NCBI GenBank assembly: GCA_030512295.1
Contig: JAULSR010000013.1
Coordinates: forward strand, 1-64,000
From: Bombardia bombarda
Taxonomy: Eukaryota > Ascomycota > Sordariomycetes > Sordariales > Lasiosphaeriaceae
Direction of reading: 5' to 3'
DNA length: 64,000 nt
A model generated the notes under the pieces. The model was given only the letters and a program-made list of their open reading frames with translations. It was not told the origin of the DNA and made no database searches. Positions 1 through 12,611 of this stretch are shown here, piece after piece. Positions within the stretch are counted from its first letter, which is position 1, and every line of letters begins with the position of its first letter. Made by a program: the position numbers and the translations under genes.

Positions 1-3000
1 TTTCGTTTATTAAAAAAATTATATATCCGATTTATAAGCTTAGGTCTTTATTATTAGCGAATGAAACGTTTATATAAACGAATAATTTAATCGTACGTAA
101 GTTAAGGGGGATATAGTTAATATTTCGGTCGACGTATTCCATTTATTACTTAATTCGCTTATTTATCTTAGCAACGTTTTCTTTTATAAGTTCTTTATAT
201 TATATTACCGCCAATAAGTCGAATATAGCCTTAAATTAATAAATCGATGCAATATATGCGCCGCGTGTTTGTTATTCGATATATTTTTAAATATTAATTA
301 TAATTTTAAGCTTCTCGCTTTGTTTTTTTATTATAAAGCTAATATATTATCTTCTCGGAAGGTTAAAATACATTCGTTAAACGTAAGTAAGTTAATTAGA
401 ATTAACTTTTATTTTAATTTAATTATAAACTTAATTTCTTTAATTATCTCCTCCTTTAAAGCTTCGAAACTTAAATCGCTAAAGCCAATTATATTATTAA
501 TTTATATATTAATAATTATAAAATACTTTAAATCGTTTAACGTAATTAATAAACATAAATCGTAAATTAATATAATTATATTTAGTTAGTTTCGATAATG
601 CTTGAAATAAGTTATTTACTAGTGCATACCTACCTCAGTTATACTATATAACGGCTTAATTACTTTTATAATTATCCTTTTTAAATAATTATAACGAATT
701 TACTTAAAAAGGTAAATTAAAATTATACGTTAAAATACCATTATAAATTATATATATACTTATATAATATTTCGAATTTATAATATTATTTTTTACCGGA
801 TTAAAGAAAGTATTAAAGTAATTAAAATCCGTTAGTTCGTTCGTTAGATTATAAGGCTTTACGTTAATATTAATTTTTTACTTTAATCGTTATAGCTTTA
901 TATTATAAGCCGGGATTTTCGTACGGGAAGTCCGTTTTTTTGCTTTTAATTTTTCGTATTATACGTAACTTAAAGATACGTATATTTTTATGTTTTTTCG
1001 GGTCGTACTTTTAAAATATAAAAACCTTTCGTTTAATAAAAACTTCGACTTCTTTTTAATTAAAAAGGAAAAAAAGTTCGCTAGCTATTAGAATTTTCTT
1101 TTTTTAATAGAGTTGAACTATTAGATTATAATTTTTAATTTTTTTCGTTATTAAGTAAATTATTATAAAATTTATACTTTTAATTATTATTATATTTATA
1201 TTAAAGTTCGGCTTTATTTTATTTTTTAATTTAAAAGGATATTTTCGCTGCTTTAATATTCGGATTTTTTTTTATAAAAAAGTTTATTTATTATTATAAT
1301 TATTATTATTATAAAGTCTTTTAATTTTATTTTAAGTCAGGGTAATAATTAAGTTATTATAATAATATAGTTTAATTATTATAATATAAAAATTAATAAG
1401 TTTACCGTTAATTTTAATTATATAGGTTTTTTATTATATATAAATAATATATATAAGCCGGTCCATTTATAAGCTTCTCGTTATACTTTTATTTTACTTT
1501 AAAAAAGAAGGTTAAATGTTTTTAAATTATTCGAGCCGTTACGGGTACTTAAAGTTTCGAATATTTATTTTTTTATTTTAAAAATATATATTTTTATTAT
1601 TACTTTTTATATTATTTTTGTACGTATTTTAATAAAAAAGGATCGGGGCGATAAATTAATTATCTGAAAATACGTTCCGAAAATAAAGAATGTAAGTATT
1701 AAACTATTTAGGCTTATAATATCGTTAATTACTTTAATAACTATTTAAAGAGTTTAATTTACTATAATATTAACGCTTTATAAATTTACTATAATAATTT
1801 TATATATTTATTTAAATAATCCGTAATACCGCTTTAATTTATTAATAAAATTATAAGTTTTAATAGGAACTTTTTTAATTTTAATTAATATATTATAAAC
1901 GTTATTAACGAATTTTTTTATTATAAAGTTAATTTTTATATCGGTAATAATAATATTAAATAATTTAACGTATATATTAATTTATATAATTTAAATTATA
2001 TTTTATATTATTTTTATTATTTTTTTAAAAAAATCGTATAATTTAAAAAGAAATAAATTTATTAATAATATAAATAATTAACTTTTTATCAATATATATA
2101 ATATTTATTATCATTCGGTAATTAAAATTAATTTCGTTATAAAAAATAAATTTAAATTTACCGGGGTTATTACTTTATATTTAACATTAATAATAAAATT
2201 TATTAATTTTTTTAATAACGTTATAATTTAAATTATTATAATTTATTTATATAAATACTTTATATAAGCGTTTTATCGCCGAATAATCGAATTATTAATA
2301 TAATTAATATAATTCCATTTTTATTAAATAATATTATACGATAGTTTTTTTTATATCGTTTAATAAAAACTAAAAATAACTTTATTTCTATATAATTAAA
2401 TAACTTTTATTTTAATAAATTAAAATATTAAAAATATTATTAAAATAAATATTATATTTATTTATATTCGAAAAATAAAATAAAAACGGGGTATTTATTA
2501 AAATAATTTAAAAATTAATAATTCTAAAAAGAATTTTTATAATTATAATTTTAAAAAATACACTTTTTAAATTATTTTTAAACCGTATATAATATTATTT
2601 AGCTATTAAAGTATTAATTTTAATATTAAGAATTTTTTTTTAAAATATTTTAATTTAATTTTTATTAGTTATTAATATACTTATTATACTTATATTAAGC
2701 ATAATATTTTAAAAAGTCTTTAAATTATATCGGCTTTTAAAATAAAAAAAAAATATAAGTTTATTTAAAAATCGTTTAAACGGGTCGGTTATTGTTATTA
2801 TATATATTATTGTTTAATTATTAAAAAAGTTAATTATCTCTTTATCGTTAACTGGGCCGTATGCCGTTAAAAAGCTCTTAAATTTCAGTTTAAATATTAT
2901 TTTTACGGTTAGCTAAATCTTAAAATTAACCTTAATTTCGGCTTCGTTTTCGTTAATATTAATACTTTTGAAATTTATTAGAAATTAAACGAAATTAATT

Positions 3001-4644
3001 TTTTTTTTATTTATTTTTTATATATACTTTTATTATTAATTATACTTTAATTAGCGTTTAAAAATTAAATACTTTATAAATTAACAGCTTTATTTTTTAT
3101 ATATAAAGTATTTTTTATTACCTTTAATTAATTTACATAATCCGCTACTTTAAAAGTTCGTTCAATAGCTTTTTTTAATAATAAATTATCCGCTTTTATA
3201 TTATTAATTAATTTAATATTAATTAACGTTTTTTAATTTTTAATCGGTAAAATATTATTATTAATAAATAATTTTTTTAAAATATATATAAATACTTATA
3301 ATATTTTTTAACTTAAAAGCAACGCTTTTAAAGCTAAAAATTAGCTTTATTATTATTAGTTTATATACGTCTATTTTTTAATATACATTAAATAATTACT
3401 CCGCGAAGCTTTAGTCTCCCTTATAATTACTTAGCATCGATAATTTTTTATAAATCTTTTATAGTTTATTTATAAAAATTTCGAAGCATTATAATAAATC
3501 TTTATCGGGGTTCGCTTAAATAATCCTAAAGAAGGTTATCGATCGTTATTCTTAAATATATATCTAACGGTTTTCGATAGTATAAAAAAATTCTTTAATA
3601 TAGTTAATTATTTCGTTAAAATTAAAGTTTTTTTCTATTAAACGATCGAAATAAAACTATTTAGCTTTATTTTTTAGTATAATCGAATATATTTTATAAT
3701 ATAAATAGGGTAAAATATCGGCTTTCCCGTAAAAGTTTTTAAAAATTTGGACCTTAAAGTTTAAAATATTATAAAATTCGCTTCCAAACTTCTCGTTATT
3801 ATTATTATATATTTTAATAAAATTTATTAACATTTATAGTATTATATTAGTTAAATATTCGAATATATCGAAAGGTTCGTTTTTAATAATAATCGTACTT
3901 AATTAAATTTTAACGGTATTATTCGAAATAAAAGCAATAAGGTTATTCTTTTTTAATAGAATAAAAGTAATGGTATTACTTTTAATAATACTTTTAAATT
4001 TAAAGGAATATAGATTATAATATAATTAAAACTTATTTTCTTTATATTTATAATACCGCTTAACCTCTCTATCGGGCCATTCGGGTACCTCTTTATTTTA
4101 AACTATCGTAACGAATTATTATAATATTATTCTTTTTTTATTAAAATAAATACTATAGTTATTAAAGAAATGTTTAAAGCTAGTATAAAAAGTTTTATCG
4201 AGGGTTTTAAAATGGTCTTCTGTCTAGTTAATGAAATCGGATTGGAAAGCTTTAAATAAAACGTCGTTTCGTAATTCTTCGTTATTATAAATCTTAAAAC
4301 AATTAATTAAATAAGTGTTAAATCTTTTTATTATAGCTTAATCTTCGTCTATCAGGTCGAAATCTTTACCTTCCTAAATTAAGTCGATAATACTAATAAT
4401 ACGACTATTCGTATATAAGGTTGTTATCGTAATTATCTTTATCGAAAAATATAAGTAATTAAGTAAAGTTAAAACCTTTCTTTTTAATTATTAAATTTTT
4501 CGTAAGGTTAGTACGGAGGGTTATGGTCGCCTCCGTTGTATGTAGTAGATGTAGATAATTAAGTAAAACGCAAAGCCTTTCTTTCGGCTATCTTTAAAGT
4601 CTTCGTCTCGGTTTTCCCGTACGTTGAAGAGTCTCTTTCGCGCT

Positions 4645-5055
4645 TGTAATCCTACGTCGATTAGGCTTTCTGTATATTTAGTGCCTTCTCGAATACAGTC
4701 TTTCGTGCCGCTTCCTGTCTAGCAATCGTGGGAATTACGATCATTGCCGTTATCGGAATCCTTGCTGTTCTGCGGTTGGCCTGGTCGGTCAACCACTGAT
4801 CAATGTTAGAATGATAAGGTCATTCGTACTAGTCACTATAGTAATAGTAAAGAACGGGTTGGTTAGGGGTTATTATTGTTATATTAATCTACTTTTTTAT
4901 ATAAAAGGATCACGAACTACGGGGACAGGAAGTGGGTGGTGTTTGGAGGGGTTCCTGGGACACGTGACCAATCCCCACTGTTTTACATCCTGTCGACCAA
5001 TCACAGCCGTCACAGCCTGACGGCTATATGCTTTTGATTAATCGTAAATCCGACA
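4645..5055. repeat. LTR-like repeat, less mutated copy A
   Basis: This segment aligns base for base over about 400 bp with the segment at 7558-7992, in the same orientation. It keeps more G and C: its stretch tttagtgccttctcgaatac (4677-4696) corresponds to tttaataccttttcgaatat in copy B. It holds a TATA-like tatataaaagg near 4897 and a CCAAT-containing tract near 4998, and ends in CCGACA at 5055. Its left edge is ragged compared with copy B. Direct orientation, a length of about 0.4 kb and a CA end suggest an LTR, but I see no target-site duplication or recognisable internal gene. Confidence 0.65.
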
Positions 5056-7363
5056 AATTTAAAACAAAAATAATAAATTTCTTTAATTATTAATTTCTTT
5101 TATAATAAAGCTTTATTATTAATATTATTATTATTATTATTAACCTAGGTAAAAGGGTGCTTCGGAATTATTAATAGCCGCTTATATAACGTATCCTCCG
5201 TTTTAACTTTAATAATTATTATTTCGGTTTTAATAATATTAATTATTATTATAAAATCTATTATTTTAATAATTATTACTTTTTAAGTATTTTCCGCGAC
5301 CGCCGCTTTAATAATAATTATAATTATTATTATTATTATAGTTTTTTCGTTTTTTTTAATTTTATTAGTTTTAATTCTAGTTTTTATTATTATTATTAAA
5401 CTAATTAATATTTCGGCTAACGTTTTAATTAAAATTATTTTATTAATCGAAACGTTTTTTTTTAATAGCTTAAGGTTTATTAATTGCTTTATTTTTATAA
5501 TTAAATTAAATATAACTAATATAAATATATTAAATATATATATTATTATAACGACGGAAATTATATTTTTAAATAAATATTATAGATTTTTTATTATTAT
5601 AATTAATTATATTAAAATTTATTAGTTTACCCGTTTTTAAATTTATAATAATTAAAAATAAAAACTTTTAATAATTATTAATTATTTAAGTTTTATTAAT
5701 TTTATTAATAATTTTTAACTTTTTTTTATTAGTTATTAAACTAATAAAATAATTGTATTATCTTTTATAATTTTTATTACCCGAAAGATTAAAATTATAA
5801 TTTAAAGATTTATATATTTTTATTAAGATTTTTTATATAAAATAAGTAATTTTATTAAATAAGTTTATATTTATAATATTAATTAAAATATCGAATTTTT
5901 AAAAAAAAATAACGAATTTAAAAAATTCGCCTAATTAAATAAATTTATCGAATTTTATTTATATTTTTATAATTATATTAATATTTATAAAGCGGTTAAT
6001 AAATATTTTAAAGAAAACCGTTATTATTTTTTACCGCTAAAAAATTAAAAAATATTTATTAATTTTAATACTAATTATTTTTTTATAAATATTAATTATT
6101 ATTTTATTTTTTAAATAAACGTTTATAAAAATAAATTTAATACGTTTATTAAAAAAATAATACGAATTAAAAACGAAATAGTCCAAAATTTTATTCTTTT
6201 AATTTTCGAAAACGAATTGATTTTTTATAATGTTTTTAATTTTTTTTATAAAAGCTTTAAATTTTAAAGGCGGACGTTATTAAAAGGGTTAAAGGATTAA
6301 AATATTAAAGATAGGAGTTTTTTTATTACGAAAGTTATTAATTTTAATAGTTATTTTATTATATTTAATTTAGATTTAATTAATTTAAGTTTAAATATTA
6401 TTAATTTAAATTATAAAGTTTTTTAAATTTTTTTAATAAATATTATTCTTAATTATAACCTTTTAATAAATAGTTTATAATTTATTATTTTTTTAATAAA
6501 ATTAATAATGTTAATTTATAATATTATAAGTTTTTTTTTAAATTTATTAATTTATAAAAAATATTTATTTTTTTAATTAACGAAAGTATTCTTTTAATTA
6601 ATAATAATTCTTATAATAATATTAATTTAAATAAAAATGCTTTAAAAAGCTTTAAAATTTACGTTATTTCCGTTTTTTTTAATTAATTCGATAGTTTTTA
6701 TAACGAATTTAAAAGGAAGTTAGTTAATAAATAAATAATTTGTATTATTATTTATATTATTTAAAGTTTAAACGAAATAAAAAAGGTTAAATCTTTCGAA
6801 GTATTTCGTAAAAGTTGCTTTTTGGGTTATTTAAAAAAGGGGGTCCGTAGCCGGAGGGTTTATAAATAAAATAAAAGTAACTATAATAAGCTAGTTTAAT
6901 TTAATTAATATAAATATAAATATTAAAATGCTTATTTTATTAGGGGGTTAATCGTAATTATTAATTATTATAGTTTTAAGAATATTAATAATATTTAATT
7001 AAATACTTTAATTAATTAGGAATTTTTTAATAGTAAATAAATCGTTTTAATTACTAGGTTTAAGGATACGGTACGTTAGTAAAGCGCCCGAACCGGTCTT
7101 TTGGGAAAGCTTTAATGTACTACGCTACATATAAATATTTCGCGACCGTTCGGTCGGCGAAAATACAAAAAAGATCTTATAATAATGCAAGGAAAGGGCT
7201 TTTTAATAATTTCGGAAAGATTGTAGGAATATAATTGCGCATAGTATAATTAAGGTGCAACCAATTGTAACGGGCTAAACCTTGGGTGCATTTTATAATA
7301 ATTATAGTTACACGCCGGAACTAACTATCCGTATGCCCAAACCAGGGTTTTATCCCTAGGAAA

Positions 7364-7399
7364 GTTAACTAAGGTGTTAACTAAGATGCTAACTAAGGG
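7364..7399. repeat. Three 12-bp tandem units
   Basis: Units gttaactaaggt, gttaactaagat and gctaactaaggg follow one another directly, inside one of the few non-AT islands of the RIP block. They lie just before a 26-bp palindrome. Confidence 0.7.
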
Positions 7400-7410
7400 G
7401 CTGTCACGTG

Positions 7411-7436
7411 CTAGTGCCTTGGCGCCAAGGCGCTAG
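7411..7436. repeat. 26-bp near-perfect palindrome
   Basis: The arms are ctagtgccttggc and gccaaggcgctag, 13 bp each, with one mismatch, centred on GGCGCC. The element is GC-rich within an AT-rich block, so it either escaped RIP or was inserted later. It could be a terminal inverted repeat or a protein-binding site; function unknown. Confidence 0.7.
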
Positions 7437-7557
7437 TACCCCACGAGCTATTCCACGCCTAGGAACAGGCTAGGCCCGTGACACCTCGCAACGGAAGGTG
7501 GGCGAAGGCCGCTGCTTATATACATAATTAGTAGGATAACTGGCATGTGCTTAGGGA

Positions 7558-7992
7558 TGTCCGATATCCTTACATAGTCTTACATTGATTAGGCTTTTTG
7601 TATATTTAATACCTTTTCGAATATAATTTTTCGTACCGCTTCTTATTTAATAATCGTAGGAACTACGATCATTGCCGCTATCGGAATCCTTATTATTCTA
7701 CGGTTAACTTAGTCGGTCAACCACTAATTAATGTTAAAATAATAAAATCATTCGTACTAATTACTATAATAATAATAGAGAACGGGGTAGTTAAGGGTTG
7801 TTATTATTATATTAATTTATTTATTTATATAAAAAGATTATAAATTATAAGGATAAGAAGTGGGTAGTTTTGGAGGGGTTCTTAAGATACGTAACTAACT
7901 TCCTACTATTTTATATACCTTTTATCCTATCGACTAATCACAGCCGTCACAGCCTAACGGTTATATGCCTCTAATTAATCGTAAATCCGACA
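7558..7992. repeat. LTR-like repeat, heavily RIP-mutated copy B
   Basis: This copy begins TGTCCGATATCC and ends AAATCCGACA, so its ends form a short inverted repeat of the TG..CA type typical of LTRs. It is the more mutated partner of copy A: nearly all differences are G to A or C to T in this copy, with a few in the other direction. The two copies flank about 2.5 kb of AT-rich DNA (5056-7557), which could be the decayed interior of a retroelement. Two unrelated solo copies cannot be excluded. Confidence 0.65.
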
Positions 7993-8199
7993 TTTTTAAT
8001 ATAAGCTATACGTTATAAAGATTATTAATTGTAAAGAAAAGGCTATATATATAATAATAAAATTTAAATTTTAAATTTTTTTCTTTTTTCTTTTTCTTTA
8101 CTATTAATAATAATAATAAAACAAAACTTATATTAGTAAAAAGCCTTAAATTAAAGCTTTTAAATAATATAGGGTGCACTATTATAAGCTTAATAGTTG

Positions 8200-9108
8200 T
8201 GGGGATGTAAATAATAGGTGTAGGTCTAGGGGTGGGAGTGGTAACGATGAAGGGTGTTACGTGGGCTAGGCGCAGGCCTATAACCCGAACTCTAAAAAAG
8301 TGGACTTTTTTGGTGGTTTAGAACACGGCTTTCTTCATTAGGGCCTCAGACTAGTTGGGGAGGCGCCCGCGTAACAACTGGTCTGAGCACCTGAGACTAG
8401 GAATAACATGATTAATTTGACTCCCAAATCAGGCCTGTAGATTGATACACGCTGTGTTTGACAATTTTGTTCGTCGCGTATTTAGACCAGTCTACGTTGG
8501 TTGTCGGGGTGTGGGTCGTTGGTTGTTGGGGGGCGTGGGTGTGGGAGGGTAGACTGGCCTGGTCTGTGAGACTACACAATTTACCCTGTGGGTATCATGA
8601 TATACGCTGCGTTTGACGCAACCCAGCTACCAAAATTCACTCGAGTAATATGATCCAACTATCTGTGAATAGTCGCCATTTTATTTCTGGAGTAACCATA
8701 TTGCACCTCGCTCGGATGGATTCGATGGATAGAGGGTGGCTGGGATTGACTGGCCCACGCCACGTGGTGTGAATGTCTCAGATTTTCGATGCACTATTAT
8801 GTCGACGTGCATGCAGCCAATAACAGGAGGCGTGGAAAGTTGGCTTCCTAAGAATGACGTCACTGCCTCCTTTGGCGGCTTTCGCGATGGGGTCTGGGTT
8901 GTTTCCTGAAATTGCGGAGAGCCCGTATTGGGCGCAAATGTCGCATTAGAGACCACGATGACAAGGCAGCCAAGATAAAATGATGCTGATTTCGTCTTTC
9001 CTAGGCACACCTTATCTCTTAGTCTCTTAGTACCCAAGCATTCGGAACCAGATTCTTACAACCACCATCTTTTGCAAACATCCTTGATTCACTCACTGCA
9101 CCGACGAG
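8200..9108. other. Transition zone with inverted repeats, no clear gene
   Basis: Base composition returns to normal here. Visible structures are a hairpin made of aaaaaagt and actttttt (8295-8312), an inverted repeat cctcagactagttg (8344-8357) against caactggtctgag (8375-8387), a second imperfect pair around 8486-8496 and 8550-8569, and two similar gatacacgctgtgtttgac / gatatacgctgcgtttgac segments near 8443 and 8599. Together they resemble remains of a small inverted-repeat element. A minus-strand ORF of 118 codons (8681-9037) has no recognisable feature. The last part should hold the promoter of the next gene. Confidence 0.5.
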
Positions 9109-10433
9109 ATGGACATGGCGGAACAGTTCAAGGAGGAGAAGATGAAGCAGGGCTTCATGCTTGCGACGCTCGTTTCGACCGTGGCCGGCACCTTCATCAC
9201 GGGGATTAACCTCTATGATCGGGTCAATGAGAAGCGCAGGCAGCGCAAGCTGGATAAGGGTCAGAATAAAAAGATCAAAGATCTCGAGAAGCGACTAAAC
9301 GACGCACAGAATGGCAACCAGGGGGGCGGCAACAGTAACAACAACAGCCAAGACAAGAAGGACGATGGGGATCAGGGAAATGACCAGCGGCAACCTCAGC
9401 CAAGAAATATAGGCAACGATCTGAGAGACTCTCTCGAGTACGGCGGCCCCACGGTCCAGCGCGAGTTCGATCACCACTACGCCCACATGGGGCCCAGGTT
9501 TGCCAAGGGCGACTGTGAGTAACCAAGAGCCAGCCCGAGCCATTGGATGACACGGCAGCTGATCGAATGCCAGTGCTCGCACAAACCCAGCTCCAGGGCC
9601 AAGTTATCACCCTTCAAGGCTCCGTCATCAAACTGCTGGAAGAGGCCCTGTTCAGCGGCAACCCCATCGACATCAACAAGCTCTACAACGCGTCCGAGTT
9701 TGCTCGTGAGGGTAGCATCCGCGCCTTGCGGGATCAGTACCAGCGTCTTCAGCAGGCGCTGCCCGTCCAGCGACGCCCCATTGGGCCCGTGAGGAGAATC
9801 TCATCGACGCCGACTCTGCGGGCGGCGGCGGCGCCCAGCTCCACAACTGGCACCACCAGTACCGACTCCATGGCCAGCACAAGCAGCATCTCCTCCGACC
9901 TGGGGTGGAGCAGCTCTGCCCGCACGAGCACCGGCCGTCCACCACAGACAAAGGCCCTCGCACTCGCCTTCCACAAAGGCGGCCCCCTATTCTGTCCGTA
10001 CGCCGAAGATCTCCAGCGCGCAAGGCGGCCGACGGATGTCAATCCAGACCCGTGCCCGGCCTGTGGTGCCATGCTTGGCATCACCACCGAGGCGGGTCAC
10101 CGGTCCTGGAAGATAGACAAGGAGGTGGTGGTGCGGGAGCGAAGGATATCCAGGGGCGGACCGTCTCATCATCCCGGCGCGCCCGACGAATTCGTCAAGC
10201 GGTTCGAGGATAGGACATATCTGTTGACAACCCGCTTCCTGGTGAAATGCCACCGGGAGGGTGCAGGCTATGCCTGCTACCTATGCTTCAAGCATCGGGA
10301 GCGTGACACGCTATGTAAAGGTGTCGAGAGTCTTGTCGGTCACGTATCGGATAAGCACAGCATACGCGAGTACGAGAGTGACCCGGATATCAGAGACGTA
10401 ACAAGGCCGGCCCAGTACTTGTTGGAGAATTAG
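9109..10433 (+). CDS. Hypothetical protein with C2H2-like zinc motif
   Basis: Two exons, 9109-9514 and 9574-10433, joined across a 59-bp intron (GTGAGT donor, CAG acceptor), give 421 residues. The frame continues exactly: the exon 1 leftover T plus TG makes Leu, then LAQTQLQGQ. Residues 14-33 are hydrophobic and may be a membrane anchor. Next come a charged Lys/Asp/Asn/Gln-rich stretch and a Ser/Thr-rich linker. The C-terminal part has two CxxC pairs: CPACG, and a YACYLC pair followed about 17 residues later by H-x4-H (GHVSDKH), a C2H2-like arrangement. This suggests metal binding and possibly nucleic-acid or protein contact; I do not recognise the family. ATG at 9109 is the first in frame. 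Confidence 0.7.
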
Positions 10434-10853
10434 CAAGACCAAACTGCCTTACCATTACTGCGCAACCAGTGGGTGCCCTGCTCAAGAAATAAGCCACGCT
10501 TTTTGCACATAGGCCAACTGGGTAAACACTATAAAGTTGGCATTGGAATCCTCACAGCTCATGGCTGGCCGTTTCAGGGTGTAGTGTGTACCTGCGTACT
10601 CGTGTAAACAAAAGAGCTACAGCTGGGCAGGTAGGCGGTATGTTGGCACTGCAGTTCATAGAAACAGTCAATTTGAATGACACTGCAAACTTTTCAAAGC
10701 ACGTCGGTATAGAATACAAAGAATTAACCTCTTCCGTCCTACGCACTCCGCTCGCTGGCCCCAATGACTGGAATAAACCCATCGCAACCAGACGCTCACA
10801 AGAGAAGGGTATAATGTTCACAGACTTGATCCCAAGATACTCTGGCAGCAACT
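10434..10853. other. Convergent 3' intergenic region
   Basis: About 420 bp between the stop codons of two convergent genes. Short ORFs on both strands lack recognisable features. It should carry the 3' ends of both transcripts. Confidence 0.5.
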
Positions 10854-12611
10854 CTAAACCTCACTGGCTTCATGCCGCTTATGCACATGCTTTTCGGTTT
10901 CTCCCTTCTGATGATGATGATGATGATGATGATGAGCCAACTCATGATCAAGCTCCATCTTCATTTCAAAGTTGGTCTCGAGCTTGTGGCTGACAGCTTC
11001 GCGGATTCTGGCCTCACCGCGATGCATCCAGACCTGCCAGCCCGAGTTGGAGAGGGGCCACAGGACGCGGTTGTCAATCGTCTCGATCCAGTCGCGGTTC
11101 TTAGGCTTGCGACGGCTGGCAATCACGTCCATGTCGGCGGCGATCTGGGCGCAGTACGACTCGAGCGGCAAGTCGTTGACGTCGGTGCCGAATGGGTTCT
11201 CGATTTCGCGGCCGATGAACAGGATACCCAGGATAATGTAGGCAGCCGCCACGGTGCCAGGGATCGTGATCCACCCAAGGGGCAGAAGCAGCTGAAACGG
11301 GAGGAGTAGAATATACACCCACGTAATCTGCGAGATGGCGATGGCATATGCGATGGGCAGTGGCGTGTTGAGGACGCGGTCGGTGCCCGTGAGAACGTCA
11401 TTCAGAGCGGCAATGTTGTTATACGCGAGAGTCTGGTGCATTGGGATGGATAATTGTCCGTTTTGTACCAGCTCGTCGGTGAAGCTGGCAAGGTACGACA
11501 GTATCTCGAGCGGCAGATTGCCCAGCGGGCGGGTTGCCTTCTTGATGGTCTTGCGGGGGTTGCTGGCGGCGAATGAGATGCCGAGGTACTCGCCCGTGCT
11601 CTTAAACAGACCGGGCTTCTTAAGCGCCTTCTGTGCCTTGTCGGGCTCGTCTCGCGTCGCGGCCTGGGCAAAGGTGTCGAGGTGGTTCACCAGGCTAGAA
11701 ATGTCTTCGTAGCACGTGTAGGGCTCGAAACGGAGCTTGTGCTTGAGGGCAACGGCGAAGGCAACAAGAAGATTCAGTGCCGTGCTGGACATGGGGGGGA
11801 GCAGCACAAGCAGTCAGCAAAATGAAGAGGAGAGGACATAGGGAAGGGCGACTGACAGCTTGGCAAGCAGATCCTTCTGTCCCTGCTCGCCGTCCCGTTC
11901 GCTGGCATGAATCCAAATGACGCGGCCGAGGTTCTGGGTGGTGAGAATCAACTGAGCCCAGTAGCGACGTCCCTCTGCATAGCGCTCGTAGGCCGTCGAG
12001 CTGCGGAACGACAGACCCAAACCGACGACAAAACCAAGAACCGTCAACAGTATGTTGCTAATACCCACTGTTGCAAGGTCGTCAGTATCGGTCTCGGAGC
12101 GGGCAGAGCGAACGAAGAGCAGCCAATGACTCACTTTGGGCCACCTTGTGGTGGAGGACGGTGAACATGGTGGCCCAGGCGGCAATAACCATGAGGGGGA
12201 TAATCATCTTGGGCAGAATGCTGCCGTGCATCTGAAGGAAGATGGGCCATTTTGAATGCTTTTGGATATCTCGCGGACCGGTCTGAGGATATGACGACGG
12301 TGTGTTAGTGGTGGATAGCTAAGGTAGGTAGGTAGGTAGGTAGGTAGGTAGGTAGGTAGGTAGGTAGGCAGGGACACGAGAGGAGCACGTACAAAGTAGT
12401 CGTCCAGATCCAACGTCGTGTTCTTTCGACTAAAAGGATTCGGCGTGGTGGCGCCGCGAGGGGACATGGGCGAGGTGACGGCAGTGAGCTGCGGGCCGTT
12501 CACCGTGATATCGGGCGGTCTGTTGGTATTGTCCTGGGCATGGACTGCCGCAGCATCACTGCCAGCGCCGGGCGCACCGGGGGCGCCGCTGCCGCCATCT
12601 TCGCCGCCCAT
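10854..12611 (-). CDS. Bestrophin/UPF0187-family anion channel
   Basis: Four exons on the minus strand, 12611-12393, 12282-12135, 12067-11857 and 11784-10854, give 502 residues with frame continuity at each junction (donors GTACGT, GTGAGT, GTCAGT). Family hallmarks are VGLGLSFRSSTAYERYAEGR after the first membrane segments, YLGISFAASNPRK, and the late pair of hydrophobic segments followed by ENPFGTDVNDLPLE. Fungal and plant members of this family are predicted chloride/bicarbonate-type channels in membranes. The N-terminus is a Gly/Ala/Pro-rich cytosolic tail. The C-terminus carries eight consecutive His (about residues 477-484) encoded by a trinucleotide repeat. Intron 1 contains a TAGG tetranucleotide microsatellite. 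The third donor is slightly non-canonical, so that junction is least certain. Confidence 0.9.
12322..12368. repeat. (TAGG)n microsatellite in intron 1
   Basis: About eleven TAGG units lie inside the first intron of the bestrophin-like gene. On the coding strand it reads as a pyrimidine-rich CCTA repeat upstream of the acceptor. Copy number may vary between isolates. Confidence 0.9.

Larger units (their letters stand above)
1..8200. repeat. AT-rich RIP-degraded repeat compartment
   Basis: The segment is overwhelmingly A+T, dominated by TA, AT, TT and AA steps. Stop codons fill all frames and the longest ORF (98 codons at 269-565) is low-complexity Lys/Ile/Leu/Asn, so I see no gene. Islands of more normal composition remain at about 4320-5040 and 7060-7560. 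Loss of CpA/TpG with gain of TpA is what RIP leaves in duplicated DNA of Pezizomycotina, and two internal segments related by C/T and G/A differences support that reading. In known genomes such blocks are usually H3K9me3 heterochromatin; that part is inference. The original transposon family cannot be recognised. Confidence 0.85.

Noticed and set aside
269..565. 98-codon ORF in the AT-rich block
   Set aside because: Ile/Lys/Leu/Asn/Phe-only composition and location in RIP-mutated DNA; expected by chance.
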